Assembly (NCBI GenBank): GCA_018663485.1
Contig: JABJQI010000032.1
Span: 1-17,458 of the forward strand
DNA from: Opitutia bacterium
GTDB taxonomy: Bacteria > Verrucomicrobiota > Verrucomicrobiia > Opitutales > Coraliomargaritaceae
DNA length: 17,458 bases
Reading direction: 5' to 3'
Part shown: positions 7,898 through 13,748 of the stretch, piece after piece
Numbering within the stretch: the first letter of the stretch is position 1
How the letters are laid out: each line of letters opens with the position of its first letter
Position numbers and translations under genes: made by a program
Notes under the pieces: generated by a model
Told to the model about the DNA's origin: nothing
Databases searched by the model: none
The model's input: the letters and a program-made list of their open reading frames with translations, nothing else

Positions 7898-8479
7898 CTA
7901 TGGTGCCGTGCGTTGGTTGATGAAGTTCATGGCGTACTCAGGCTCCTTGTCAATAATGAGCTGTAAATGCTCAAGATAAGTAGGGTTCTGATCTGCCAAA
8001 AGTGTTAGTTCGTCCGTAGTGAATTTACTTAGGACGTAATCTGCGAGGTCCATCTCTTTGTGTGGTTTCGCACCGATTCCGATACGATAGCGAAGAAAGC
8101 CAGGCCCAATTTGCGCTAGCAAATTGGTAATCCCGTTGTGACCACCCGCGCTACCACTCAAACTGAGCTTAGGCCTGCCGATTTCGAGTGTGATGTCGTC
8201 GTAAACGGCGACAAGCGATGAGGCCGAGAGCTTTCGGTAGCGTAAAATCGCACCGAGTGACCGCCCACTGGCATTCATGAAGCATTGAGGCTTCACCAGT
8301 AAGAGCTTACGCTCTTCATAGGACACAGTCGCGATTTCTGCTTCGAAACGGGCTTCCGTCTTCCACTTGGCACCCAGCTTCGACGCCAGTTTCTCAACTA
8401 ACGCAAAGCCGACATTGTGCCGAGTGTTGCGGTATTTGAGCCCCGGATTTCCGAGGCCGGCAATGACCGCTATGGACAT
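7898..8479 (-). CDS. pth: Peptidyl-tRNA hydrolase
   Basis: Cytosolic esterase that frees tRNA from peptidyl-tRNAs dropped by stalled ribosomes. The 193 residues match the bacterial Pth family in length and motifs: GLGNPG (8-13, including the substrate-binding Asn), NTRHNVGF with the catalytic His at 21, KPQCFMNASG, the VYDD segment carrying the catalytic Asp, and GSAGGHNGI. It lies between rplY and rpsF; ctc-pth adjacency is common in bacteria. The stop is separated from the rpsF ATG by a single base. The upstream region contains a small inverted repeat but no Shine-Dalgarno sequence. Confidence 0.97.
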   Translation of the reverse strand: MSIAVIAGLGNPGLKYRNTRHNVGFALVEKLASKLGAKWKTEARFEAEIATVSYEERKLLLVKPQCFMNASGRSLGAILRYRKLSASSLVAVYDDITLEIGRPKLSLSGSAGGHNGITNLLAQIGPGFLRYRIGIGAKPHKEMDLADYVLSKFTTDELTLLADQNPTYLEHLQLIIDKEPEYAMNFINQRTAP

Positions 8480-8494
8480 TTTGGAAAGAACAAA

Positions 8495-8518
8495 GAGAGA
8501 ATCAAAAATGTTTCTCTC
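8495..8518 (-). repeat. Small inverted repeat between rplY and pth
   Basis: GAGAGAA at 8495-8501 and TTCTCTC at 8512-8518 form a perfect 7-base stem with a 10-base loop, in the 46-base gap between the rplY stop and the pth start. It lacks a clean T-run on the minus strand (TCTCTCTTTGTTC follows), so it is at best a weak terminator, or a processing or stabilising hairpin. Confidence 0.35.
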
Positions 8519-8525
8519 GAAAAAA

Positions 8526-9191
8526 TTACTTGGCGTCGTCGCCTTCAGCAGCGTCGTCGTCCTTGACCTTGGAAGCAGGCACTTCGTCAGCAGCCACTTC
8601 GTCGACCACTTCAGTCACCTCAACAGCAACTGTTGGAGGCTGACAAGACACGATCACCTGGATCGGATTGCCAAGGTATTCAACACCGTCAATCACAGGT
8701 AGGTCGCTGATGTGAATAGCACCGCCAACCTCAAGATCCTTCACGTCCACTTCAATGTGGTCAGGAAGCTTGGATGGACGGCAACGAATATCTATTCCGT
8801 GTGACTTGTGGTCAATCATACCACCCTCATTCTTGACGCCGAGGGCGTCCGCTTCACCGACTAGGTGAATTGGCACGTGAGCCACAAAACTCTCACCACG
8901 TGCAACTTCAAGGAAGTCGATGTGATTAATGCAATTCTTCAAGGTATCGCGCTGGATCTCTTGGATACTGGTCAGAGCGACCTCGCCCTGCTCATCGACT
9001 AATTCAACCAGAGCAACTCCACCGCCAATCGAGCGCTTAAGATCACGAAACTCCACAGCAGAGAGCGAAATTGAGCGTGAGTTACCTTTGCTGTAAACGC
9101 AGGCAGGAATGTTACCTTGAGCTCGGAGACGGCGTGCGACGCCACGTCCCGTATTTTCGCGGTTGATGATATTAAGCTTGAACTGTTTCAT
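8526..9191 (-). CDS. rplY: 50S ribosomal protein bL25, CTC (general stress protein) form
   Basis: Binds 5S rRNA on the large subunit. At 221 residues this is the long two-domain CTC form and not the ~94-residue E. coli type. The N-terminal bL25 domain (about 1-92) includes the start KLNIINRENTGRGVARRLRAQ and the QEIQRDTLKNCINHIDF strand segment. The TL5/CTC C-terminal beta domain (about 93-180) includes HVPIHLVGEADALGVKNEGG and the DHIEVDVKDLEVGGAIHISD segment. The last ~35 residues form an acidic tail ending AAEGDDAK. It is the first gene of the minus-strand array, so the promoter for at least rplY-pth should lie in the divergent region 9192-9398. The start is at the first ATG of a typical N-terminus. 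Confidence 0.95.
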   Translation of the reverse strand: MKQFKLNIINRENTGRGVARRLRAQGNIPACVYSKGNSRSISLSAVEFRDLKRSIGGGVALVELVDEQGEVALTSIQEIQRDTLKNCINHIDFLEVARGESFVAHVPIHLVGEADALGVKNEGGMIDHKSHGIDIRCRPSKLPDHIEVDVKDLEVGGAIHISDLPVIDGVEYLGNPIQVIVSCQPPTVAVEVTEVVDEVAADEVPASKVKDDDAAEGDDAK

Positions 9192-9293
9192 AGTCTGTCA
9201 AATGAGATGAAATGCGCCCCCAGCATGGAGGCTTTTACAATTAGAAAGCCGCGCACAATAAAATAGAGGGCCGGAAAAGCAACCTAAAGTTTT

Positions 9294-9310
9294 GGCATTT
9301 TTTCAATGCC
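9294..9310. repeat. Inverted repeat, distal copy (candidate operator)
   Basis: Perfect 6-base arms GGCATT and AATGCC around a 5-base spacer TTTTC. The inner 15 bases (9295-9309) match the copy at 9374-9388 at 14 of 15 positions. It lies about 90 bases upstream of the nspC start. It could be a transcription-factor site, or a hairpin on either strand. Confidence 0.5.
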
Positions 9311-9373
9311 GCAAAACACACAACCAGAGCACGACATCGAAACGTAAAAACAGCTCGCAAACAGCCTTAATCT

Positions 9374-9388
9374 GCATTTTTACAATGC
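9374..9388. repeat. Inverted repeat, proximal copy (candidate operator)
   Basis: GCATT and AATGC arms around spacer TTTAC, near-identical to the copy at 9295-9309; the two centres are 79 bases apart. It ends 10 bases before the nspC ATG and contains TACAAT, a fair -10 hexamer, so a protein bound here could block transcription or translation of nspC. Confidence 0.5.
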
Positions 9389-9398
9389 TACATTACTC

Positions 9399-10607
9399 AT
9401 GGCACAAGATCCGACACCTCCCTTGACTACCGAACGCCTCGCCGCACTCCGCTCAATTCCGATCGAGCAGGCCCCTTCGCCTGGCTATATCATCCATCTG
9501 GACCAGCTTGAAGCAAACTGCCAACTGCTCCAATCTGTTGCTGAGCGTTCGGGAGCAAAAGTCCTGCTCGCACTAAAAGGCTTCGCCTGCCACAGCAGCT
9601 TCCCACTCATTAAGCGCTACCTCAACGGAACGACATCCAGCGGCCTCCATGAGGCACTGCTGGCCCACGAACTATTCGGCAAGGAAGTGCATGTCTATTC
9701 AACTGGCTACAAGGATGCAGAGCTGCAACAGCTCAGTCGCTTTGCACACAGCCTTGTATTCAACTCTGCCCAGCAACTCGCCAGAGGCATTGCACAGCTC
9801 CCCAAGAACAATCGCCCACAGCTAGGCCTACGCATCAACCCCGAGTATTCCGCAGTCGAAACAGAGCTCTACGACCCCTGTTCATCAACATCCCGACTCG
9901 GCACCACACGCACCGCACTCGATCGCGCACTCGCAAAACTCGCCTGCAACCCACTTAAACACATTGACGGGCTACACTTCCACGCACTCTGCGAGCAAGA
10001 CGCCGATGCACTCGAACATGCCGCCGATGCCTTTGAAGCAAAATTCGGCGACCTCATCCCGGGACTCAAATGGCTCAATTTTGGCGGCGGGCACCACATA
10101 ACTCGACCCGGTTACGACATTGAGCGGCTGTGCCGCATAGTTCAACGCTTTCGTGAGCGCTACGACGTCGACGTCTACCTGGAGCCTGGCGAAGCCGTTG
10201 CGCTCCACACGGGCGTGCTCGTCAGCACCGTACTTGACCTCATCGAAGCAGGCGACCAGCAGATCGCCCTCCTCGACACCTCGGCCACTTGCCACATGCC
10301 AGACGTGCTAGAAATGCCCTACCGCCCTAATATACTCGATGCTAATCAAGCGGGCACGCAGCCGTACACCTACCGCCTCGGTGGCATGTCCTGCCTGGCG
10401 GGCGACGTGATTGGCGACTACTCCTTCTCCAAACCGCTACAAATCGGTCAGCGCATCACCTTTCTAGACATGTCCCATTACACCATGGTCAAGAATTCGA
10501 CCTTTAACGGCGTGCCATTGCCAGCCATCAGCTTATATAGCGAAGCATCAGGGCTCCACATCGTGCGTACTTTCGGCTACGAAGATTACCGTAACCGCCT
10601 TTCATAA
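9399..10607 (+). CDS. nspC: Carboxynorspermidine/carboxyspermidine decarboxylase
   Basis: PLP-dependent alanine-racemase-fold decarboxylase that removes CO2 from carboxynorspermidine or carboxyspermidine, giving norspermidine or spermidine. This is the last step of the aspartate-semialdehyde-dependent polyamine route. The 402 residues show the PLP lysine K60 in LLALKGFA, HFHALCE (193-199), the phosphate-binding NFGGGHH (227-233), EPGEAV (262-267), DTSATCHMPDVLEMPYRP (293-310) and GGMSCLAGD (328-336) with the active-site Cys at 332. The DTSATCHMPDVLE block separates NspC from ornithine and diaminopimelate decarboxylases. The partner carboxynorspermidine dehydrogenase is not in the window. Two inverted repeats lie upstream and there is no Shine-Dalgarno sequence. 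A 62-base gap leads to a small membrane-protein gene. Confidence 0.94.
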   Translation: MAQDPTPPLTTERLAALRSIPIEQAPSPGYIIHLDQLEANCQLLQSVAERSGAKVLLALKGFACHSSFPLIKRYLNGTTSSGLHEALLAHELFGKEVHVYSTGYKDAELQQLSRFAHSLVFNSAQQLARGIAQLPKNNRPQLGLRINPEYSAVETELYDPCSSTSRLGTTRTALDRALAKLACNPLKHIDGLHFHALCEQDADALEHAADAFEAKFGDLIPGLKWLNFGGGHHITRPGYDIERLCRIVQRFRERYDVDVYLEPGEAVALHTGVLVSTVLDLIEAGDQQIALLDTSATCHMPDVLEMPYRPNILDANQAGTQPYTYRLGGMSCLAGDVIGDYSFSKPLQIGQRITFLDMSHYTMVKNSTFNGVPLPAISLYSEASGLHIVRTFGYEDYRNRLS

Positions 10608-10616
10608 TAAGGCATG

Positions 10617-10635
10617 GAGATCAGTATTGAATCTC
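10617..10635 (+). repeat. Small hairpin after nspC
   Basis: GAGA-TCA (10617-10623) pairs with TGA-A-TCTC (10628-10635, one bulged A) around a GTAT loop, ten bases after the nspC stop. No T-run follows, so it is not a convincing terminator. It may stabilise the nspC 3' end or allow partial termination before the downstream pair of genes. Confidence 0.3.
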
Positions 10636-10669
10636 ACTCTCTAGCCTCTACGCTCCCTCTCAACTTAAA

Positions 10670-10807
10670 ATGAAACACCTCACTCCATCTGGCATTTTAG
10701 GCGGCATTGTTCTACTGCTTCTAGCAATAGCTTCAACTGCCTTGATTTTTCACCTACGCTCTCAGCAGCTCGAAACGGCTCAATCGACCACCGAAGCTGC
10801 GCCATGA
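10670..10807 (+). CDS. Small single-helix membrane protein (45 residues), overlaps kinase start
   Basis: Short ORF starting at the ATG at 10670 and ending in TGA at 10805-10807, with 45 codons before the stop. The product begins MKHLTPSGILGG, then has a hydrophobic stretch of about 20 residues (roughly 8-27, rich in Leu/Ile/Ala/Val). A charged turn HLRSQQLE and a polar Thr/Glu/Ala tail follow. It reads as a one-helix membrane protein, probably N-in with the tail outside, although the basic HLR after the helix leaves the orientation open; an uncleaved signal anchor is also possible. I do not recognise the family. Its TGA overlaps the ATG of the kinase gene in an ATGA junction, a hallmark of translational coupling. 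This supports both its reality and a functional link to the kinase. No Shine-Dalgarno sequence precedes it. Confidence 0.6.
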   Translation: MKHLTPSGILGGIVLLLLAIASTALIFHLRSQQLETAQSTTEAAP

Positions 10808-12009
10808 AACTAGAGAAACACCCCTTTATTCAAAGTATCTCCGAGGGACGACGCGACGCGATCCTCGGGCAAGTCGAGCTTCTAAAAATTAAGCAGGGTG
10901 ATACCATATTTCGAGAAGGTAGCCGATCCGATTCGCTGTATGTAATTCTAGAAGGCCTCGTCGCGTTCACTAAAGTCAGGCCTGACGGCCCAAATCAATC
11001 GGTGAGCACATCTGGCGAAGGCAGCTTCTTCGGCGAAGTCGGTGTATTTACCGGTGAGCAACGCGCACTTGATGCCCGCGCTAAGTCCGACTGCACCTTA
11101 GGACGCATCCCAGAAAACACTGTCAAAAAGATCATCGAGGATGCCGCACCGCAGAAAAAAATCCTCGATAGCGTTATTAAACACCTCAAAAGTACCACCT
11201 CCCTCTACATCGAGGAGGTCACACGCAAGGAGAAGCTTGCGCTGGTCGGTACGATGATTTCGTCAATCTTGCACGATTTCAAAAACCCCTTTTCCATTAT
11301 TAGCCTCGGCTCGCATATTATCCAACAGCGCCAAGGCGAAAACGACCCCACGACCGCAAAAATTTGTACCGACATCGAAGCACAAATCCGTCGCATGTTA
11401 GACATGGCCAATGACCTCGCAGCTTTTGCCCGAGGCGGTGGCGAGATCGAAATCGCGCATATTACGATGGGGCAGCTATTTGAGCATTTTCGCGAACTGA
11501 ATGCACCATTCTTTCAGCATAACGACGTCACCGTCGAGATGCACCCAAACAACGTCTCTTTGCAAGCGGACGCCAGCAAACTACTACGTGTGTTGCAAAA
11601 TCTCGTCGGCAATGCTATCGATGCTATTCATCAAACCGAAAAGCCTGGAACCATCGCCATTACTGCAATCGACAAGGGGGATACCATTCACCTCTCGATC
11701 TCCGATAACGGCCCTGGCATTCCCGACAAAATCCAGAGTCGCTTTTTTGAACCTTTCGTCACCTTCGACAAAAGCGGAGGCACCGGGCTAGGTACCGCAA
11801 TCGTTCGCTCCATCGTCGACGCTCACCATGGCAATATTATCTTCGCAACCAGTAGCTCAGGCACGACCTTTACGATTCAATTCCCCAAAGAACACAAGAA
11901 TAGCCTAGGCCAGCCAGTCACTTCCGCATGCCGGCAGCAAACATCGCATAAAACGCTGACTTCGTCACCGCCGCAATCGACAGACGATTCTGTCTGGACG
12001 GGGCACTAA
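10804..12009 (+). CDS. Cyclic-nucleotide-binding-domain sensor histidine kinase
   Basis: A 401-residue soluble histidine kinase with no membrane segment. The N-terminal cNMP-binding domain (about 8-125) contains FREGSRSDSLYVILEG and the phosphate-binding-cassette region GEVGVFTGEQRALDARA (77-93). Arg87 aligns with CRP Arg82, while CRP Ser83 is replaced by Ala. A helical linker follows (128-145), then the dimerisation domain with the phospho-acceptor His157 in ILHDFKNPFSI (155-165). The ATPase domain has N-box NLVGNAIDAI (267-276), G1 DNGPGIP (301-307), F-box FFEPF (314-318) and G2 GGTGLGTAIV (325-334). The last ~40 residues are a Ser/Thr/Gln-rich, probably unstructured tail. No response regulator is adjacent. 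It overlaps the upstream small membrane-protein gene, which could anchor or modulate it. The ligand is not predictable from sequence. Confidence 0.9.
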   Translation: MKLEKHPFIQSISEGRRDAILGQVELLKIKQGDTIFREGSRSDSLYVILEGLVAFTKVRPDGPNQSVSTSGEGSFFGEVGVFTGEQRALDARAKSDCTLGRIPENTVKKIIEDAAPQKKILDSVIKHLKSTTSLYIEEVTRKEKLALVGTMISSILHDFKNPFSIISLGSHIIQQRQGENDPTTAKICTDIEAQIRRMLDMANDLAAFARGGGEIEIAHITMGQLFEHFRELNAPFFQHNDVTVEMHPNNVSLQADASKLLRVLQNLVGNAIDAIHQTEKPGTIAITAIDKGDTIHLSISDNGPGIPDKIQSRFFEPFVTFDKSGGTGLGTAIVRSIVDAHHGNIIFATSSSGTTFTIQFPKEHKNSLGQPVTSACRQQTSHKTLTSSPPQSTDDSVWTGH

Positions 12010-12026
12010 TGCTATGCTCGAACAAA

Positions 12027-12041
12027 CTGTGATTCGCACAG
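12027..12041. terminator. Weak hairpin between convergent kinase and parB genes
   Basis: CTGTG at 12027-12031 and CACAG at 12037-12041 form a perfect 5-base stem with an ATTCG loop, in the 54-base gap between the two converging stop codons. Only GCTTAATT follows on the plus strand, with no T-run, so termination is possible by position but weak by sequence. Confidence 0.25.
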
Positions 12042-12063
12042 GCTTAATTCAAGGAGTGCAAGG

Positions 12064-13026
12064 CTAGCCATTAATGCCCAGCTTTTCAAGAATACGGTCG
12101 AGGTCTTCGTTGCCGAAATATTCGATCGTCAACTTACCTTTTTTCGCCCCGTGCTTGAGCATACAACGGGTATTAAAATGCTCGCCGATCCGCTTTTCCA
12201 AATCACGGATAACGGTCGCTTCGGCCTCAGCCGATTTGGCCTTCGCTTTTTTAGAACTACCAGTGCTCTCCTTTAAACGGCGCACTTGCTGCTCTGCCTC
12301 GCGAACACTCATACCCGTTTCGATAATACGCCGCGCGAGCAACTTGCGATGCTCATCGCTTTGCAAGCCCAGCAGTACCTTAGCATGCCCAGTCGAAATA
12401 AGGCGACGACTCAAAAAGCCCTGAATCTCGGCGCCCAAAGAAAGCAAACGCAGCGCATTGGCAATCGACGCACGCCCCTTGCCGACACGCTCGGCCACCG
12501 CTTCTTGGGTCAAATCAAAATCACGCACAAGACTCGCATAGCCCAAGGCCTCATCAATGGGATTGAGATTCTCGCGTTGTAAGTTTTCAATCAATGCCAG
12601 CGTCGCCGAAGACGCATCGCTTGCTTCGATTACGCGCGCCGGCACAGTTTTTTTGTTTAAATACTCAAACGCGCGCAGGCGCCGTTCGCCGGCAATCAGC
12701 TCAAACTGCTTGCCCTGCATGCGCACCACGATTGGCTGGAGCAGACCTTCTGATTGAATACTCTTGGCGAGCTCTTCGACATGCTTCGGGTCGATCTCGC
12801 GGCGCGGCTGATAAGGATTGGCCACTAAATTCTGAATCGGAATCTCACGATAACCGAGTGAGGCCACCGCAGCTGATGCTTGCATTGAAGGTGCCGCCCG
12901 CTTGCCAGCTACTTTTTTTGCCGGCGCAGCGGCTTTCTTTGGTGCCGCCTGCTTGGCGGTGGCACCAGTGGTGCCAGAAATAAGGCCGCCGAGGCCGCGG
13001 CCGAGTCTGCTTTTAGTACTTGCCAT
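12064..13026 (-). CDS. parB: Chromosome-partitioning protein ParB
   Basis: CTP-dependent DNA clamp that loads at parS sites and works with ParA/Soj and SMC in chromosome segregation. The 320 residues start with the ParA-stimulating GRGLGGL motif (9-15). An Ala/Lys-rich flexible linker (about 20-56) follows, then the CTP-binding ParB/Srx domain with NPYQPRR (70-76), GERRLRA (113-119) and ENLQRENLNPIDEA (147-160). After these come the helix-turn-helix parS-binding domain (about 165-235) and a C-terminal dimerisation domain. All CTPase motifs are intact, so this looks like the chromosomal ParB. No parA is adjacent in the window, which is unusual because parAB is normally one operon. The gene starts two bases after a LysM-protein gene. 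I found no clear parS site in the window. Confidence 0.96.
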   Translation of the reverse strand: MASTKSRLGRGLGGLISGTTGATAKQAAPKKAAAPAKKVAGKRAAPSMQASAAVASLGYREIPIQNLVANPYQPRREIDPKHVEELAKSIQSEGLLQPIVVRMQGKQFELIAGERRLRAFEYLNKKTVPARVIEASDASSATLALIENLQRENLNPIDEALGYASLVRDFDLTQEAVAERVGKGRASIANALRLLSLGAEIQGFLSRRLISTGHAKVLLGLQSDEHRKLLARRIIETGMSVREAEQQVRRLKESTGSSKKAKAKSAEAEATVIRDLEKRIGEHFNTRCMLKHGAKKGKLTIEYFGNEDLDRILEKLGING

Positions 13027-13028
13027 AA

Positions 13029-13637
13029 TTATTGAGCGATGGGGATGAAGATGGTTTCACCAACACGTAAATCCTTGGCCGGATTCGCAATTTTGTTGGC
13101 ATTCTGAATATGCTTAACAGTTGAGCCATGCTGCCGAGCGATCGCGCTGAGCGTATCGCCGCTACGCACTACATAGGGCTTGCCCGTCTGTGGATAATCT
13201 TCTGAGAAATGAACTGGCGCCACGACATTGGGCGTGCTGCGCACAGCATTTGCCACCGAATTGATCGCGGATTGAGTCTCTTTACCCAATGCATTTATCT
13301 GGCGAGACACCTCGTTGATGATTTGTTTTTTCTGCGATTCATCGGCTTGGCGATATTCTCGGCGGAGCGATTCAATCGATCCCGAGAGACTGGAAATTCG
13401 TGACTGCGTATCACGATTCGAATTAGCTGCCGCGACTTGCGCCCGCAGCTTAGCGTTTTCTCGGCGCAGATCCTCCATTTCAAGGCGGAGTGATTTGAGC
13501 TGCTGCGCAAGCAGATTCACATCTTGGCTCAAGTTGGCAACAGAAACGCGTAAGTTATCCGATTGCGCGGATAAGGGTGTATTAACTAGTAGGGCTCCTA
13601 ACAGAATCGCGAGAGCCACGCGGAATTGCTTGATCAT
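13029..13637 (-). CDS. Secreted coiled-coil protein with C-terminal LysM domain
   Basis: A 202-residue exported protein of unknown specific role. It has a signal peptide (about 1-24: FRVALAILLGALLVNTPLSA-Q). A long predicted coiled coil follows (about 26-115: LAQQLKSLRLEMEDLRRENAKL, shown here only by its Leu/Lys/Glu heptads near 43-66), then a short linker with SVANAVRSTPNVVAP. A single C-terminal LysM domain (about 154-200) begins YVVRSGDTLSAIARQHG and ends GETIFIPIAQ. LysM binds the glycan strand of peptidoglycan, so the protein is probably periplasmic and wall-bound, with the coiled coil for oligomerisation. No catalytic domain is visible. Two bases separate it from parB, so the two are almost certainly cotranscribed and possibly coupled. 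Confidence 0.85.
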   Translation of the reverse strand: MIKQFRVALAILLGALLVNTPLSAQSDNLRVSVANLSQDVNLLAQQLKSLRLEMEDLRRENAKLRAQVAAANSNRDTQSRISSLSGSIESLRREYRQADESQKKQIINEVSRQINALGKETQSAINSVANAVRSTPNVVAPVHFSEDYPQTGKPYVVRSGDTLSAIARQHGSTVKHIQNANKIANPAKDLRVGETIFIPIAQ

Positions 13638-13748
13638 AAGTTGTTTGAAGATTGAAGCACACGGGGAAAAGTCAAAGCCAGAAAATAATCAGACCGATAA
13701 AATCGTCATGCTTGCCCTCCACAGCACAGTACCTATATCAATGTAACT
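13638..13748. promoter_or_regulatory. Divergent promoter region between the LysM gene and lgt
   Basis: In these 111 bases TTGCCC at 13712-13717, a 16-base spacer and TATATC at 13734-13739 make a possible plus-strand promoter that would start lgt mRNA only a few bases before its ATG. A small inverted repeat CGAT-AAA-ATCG lies at 13695-13705. TTGACT on the minus strand is a possible -35 for the LysM gene, but no matching -10 is evident. Confidence 0.3.

Larger units (their letters stand above)
9192..9398. promoter_or_regulatory. Divergent intergenic region between rplY and nspC
   Basis: The 207 bases hold no gene and must contain the start signals for rplY (minus) and nspC (plus). On the plus strand TTTACA at 9234-9239 and TAAAAT at 9259-9264 look like -35 and -10 boxes, but their spacing is 19 bases. 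A second candidate -10, TACAAT at 9381-9386, lies within the downstream inverted repeat and would give nspC an almost leaderless mRNA; its -35 is poor. For rplY the best pair I find is weak (TTTAGG, 17 bases, TATTTT on the minus strand). Just inside the rplY leader, 9216-9232 can fold on the minus strand as a 6-pair G/C hairpin with one G-U pair. Confidence 0.4.

Noticed and set aside
12074..12983. Several plus-strand frames of about 65-130 codons opposite parB
   Set aside because: All are antisense to a fully conserved parB and have no recognisable features.
13040..13075. Possible parS site near parB (GGTTTCACC segment)
   Set aside because: Only the half GTTTCAC resembles the consensus TGTTTCACGTGAAACA; the second half does not match, and it lies in the LysM coding sequence.
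13189..13197. Perfect DnaA box (TGTGGATAA, reverse complement of TTATCCACA) near parB
   Set aside because: It is a single copy inside the LysM gene, encoding part of DYPQ, with no cluster of further boxes and no A/T-rich unwinding region. One chance match in 17 kb is not surprising, so I do not call an origin.
13315..13746. 143-codon plus-strand frame antisense to the LysM gene and extending toward lgt
   Set aside because: The translation is Arg/Ser/Cys-rich without domains, and it mirrors the LysM coding sequence.
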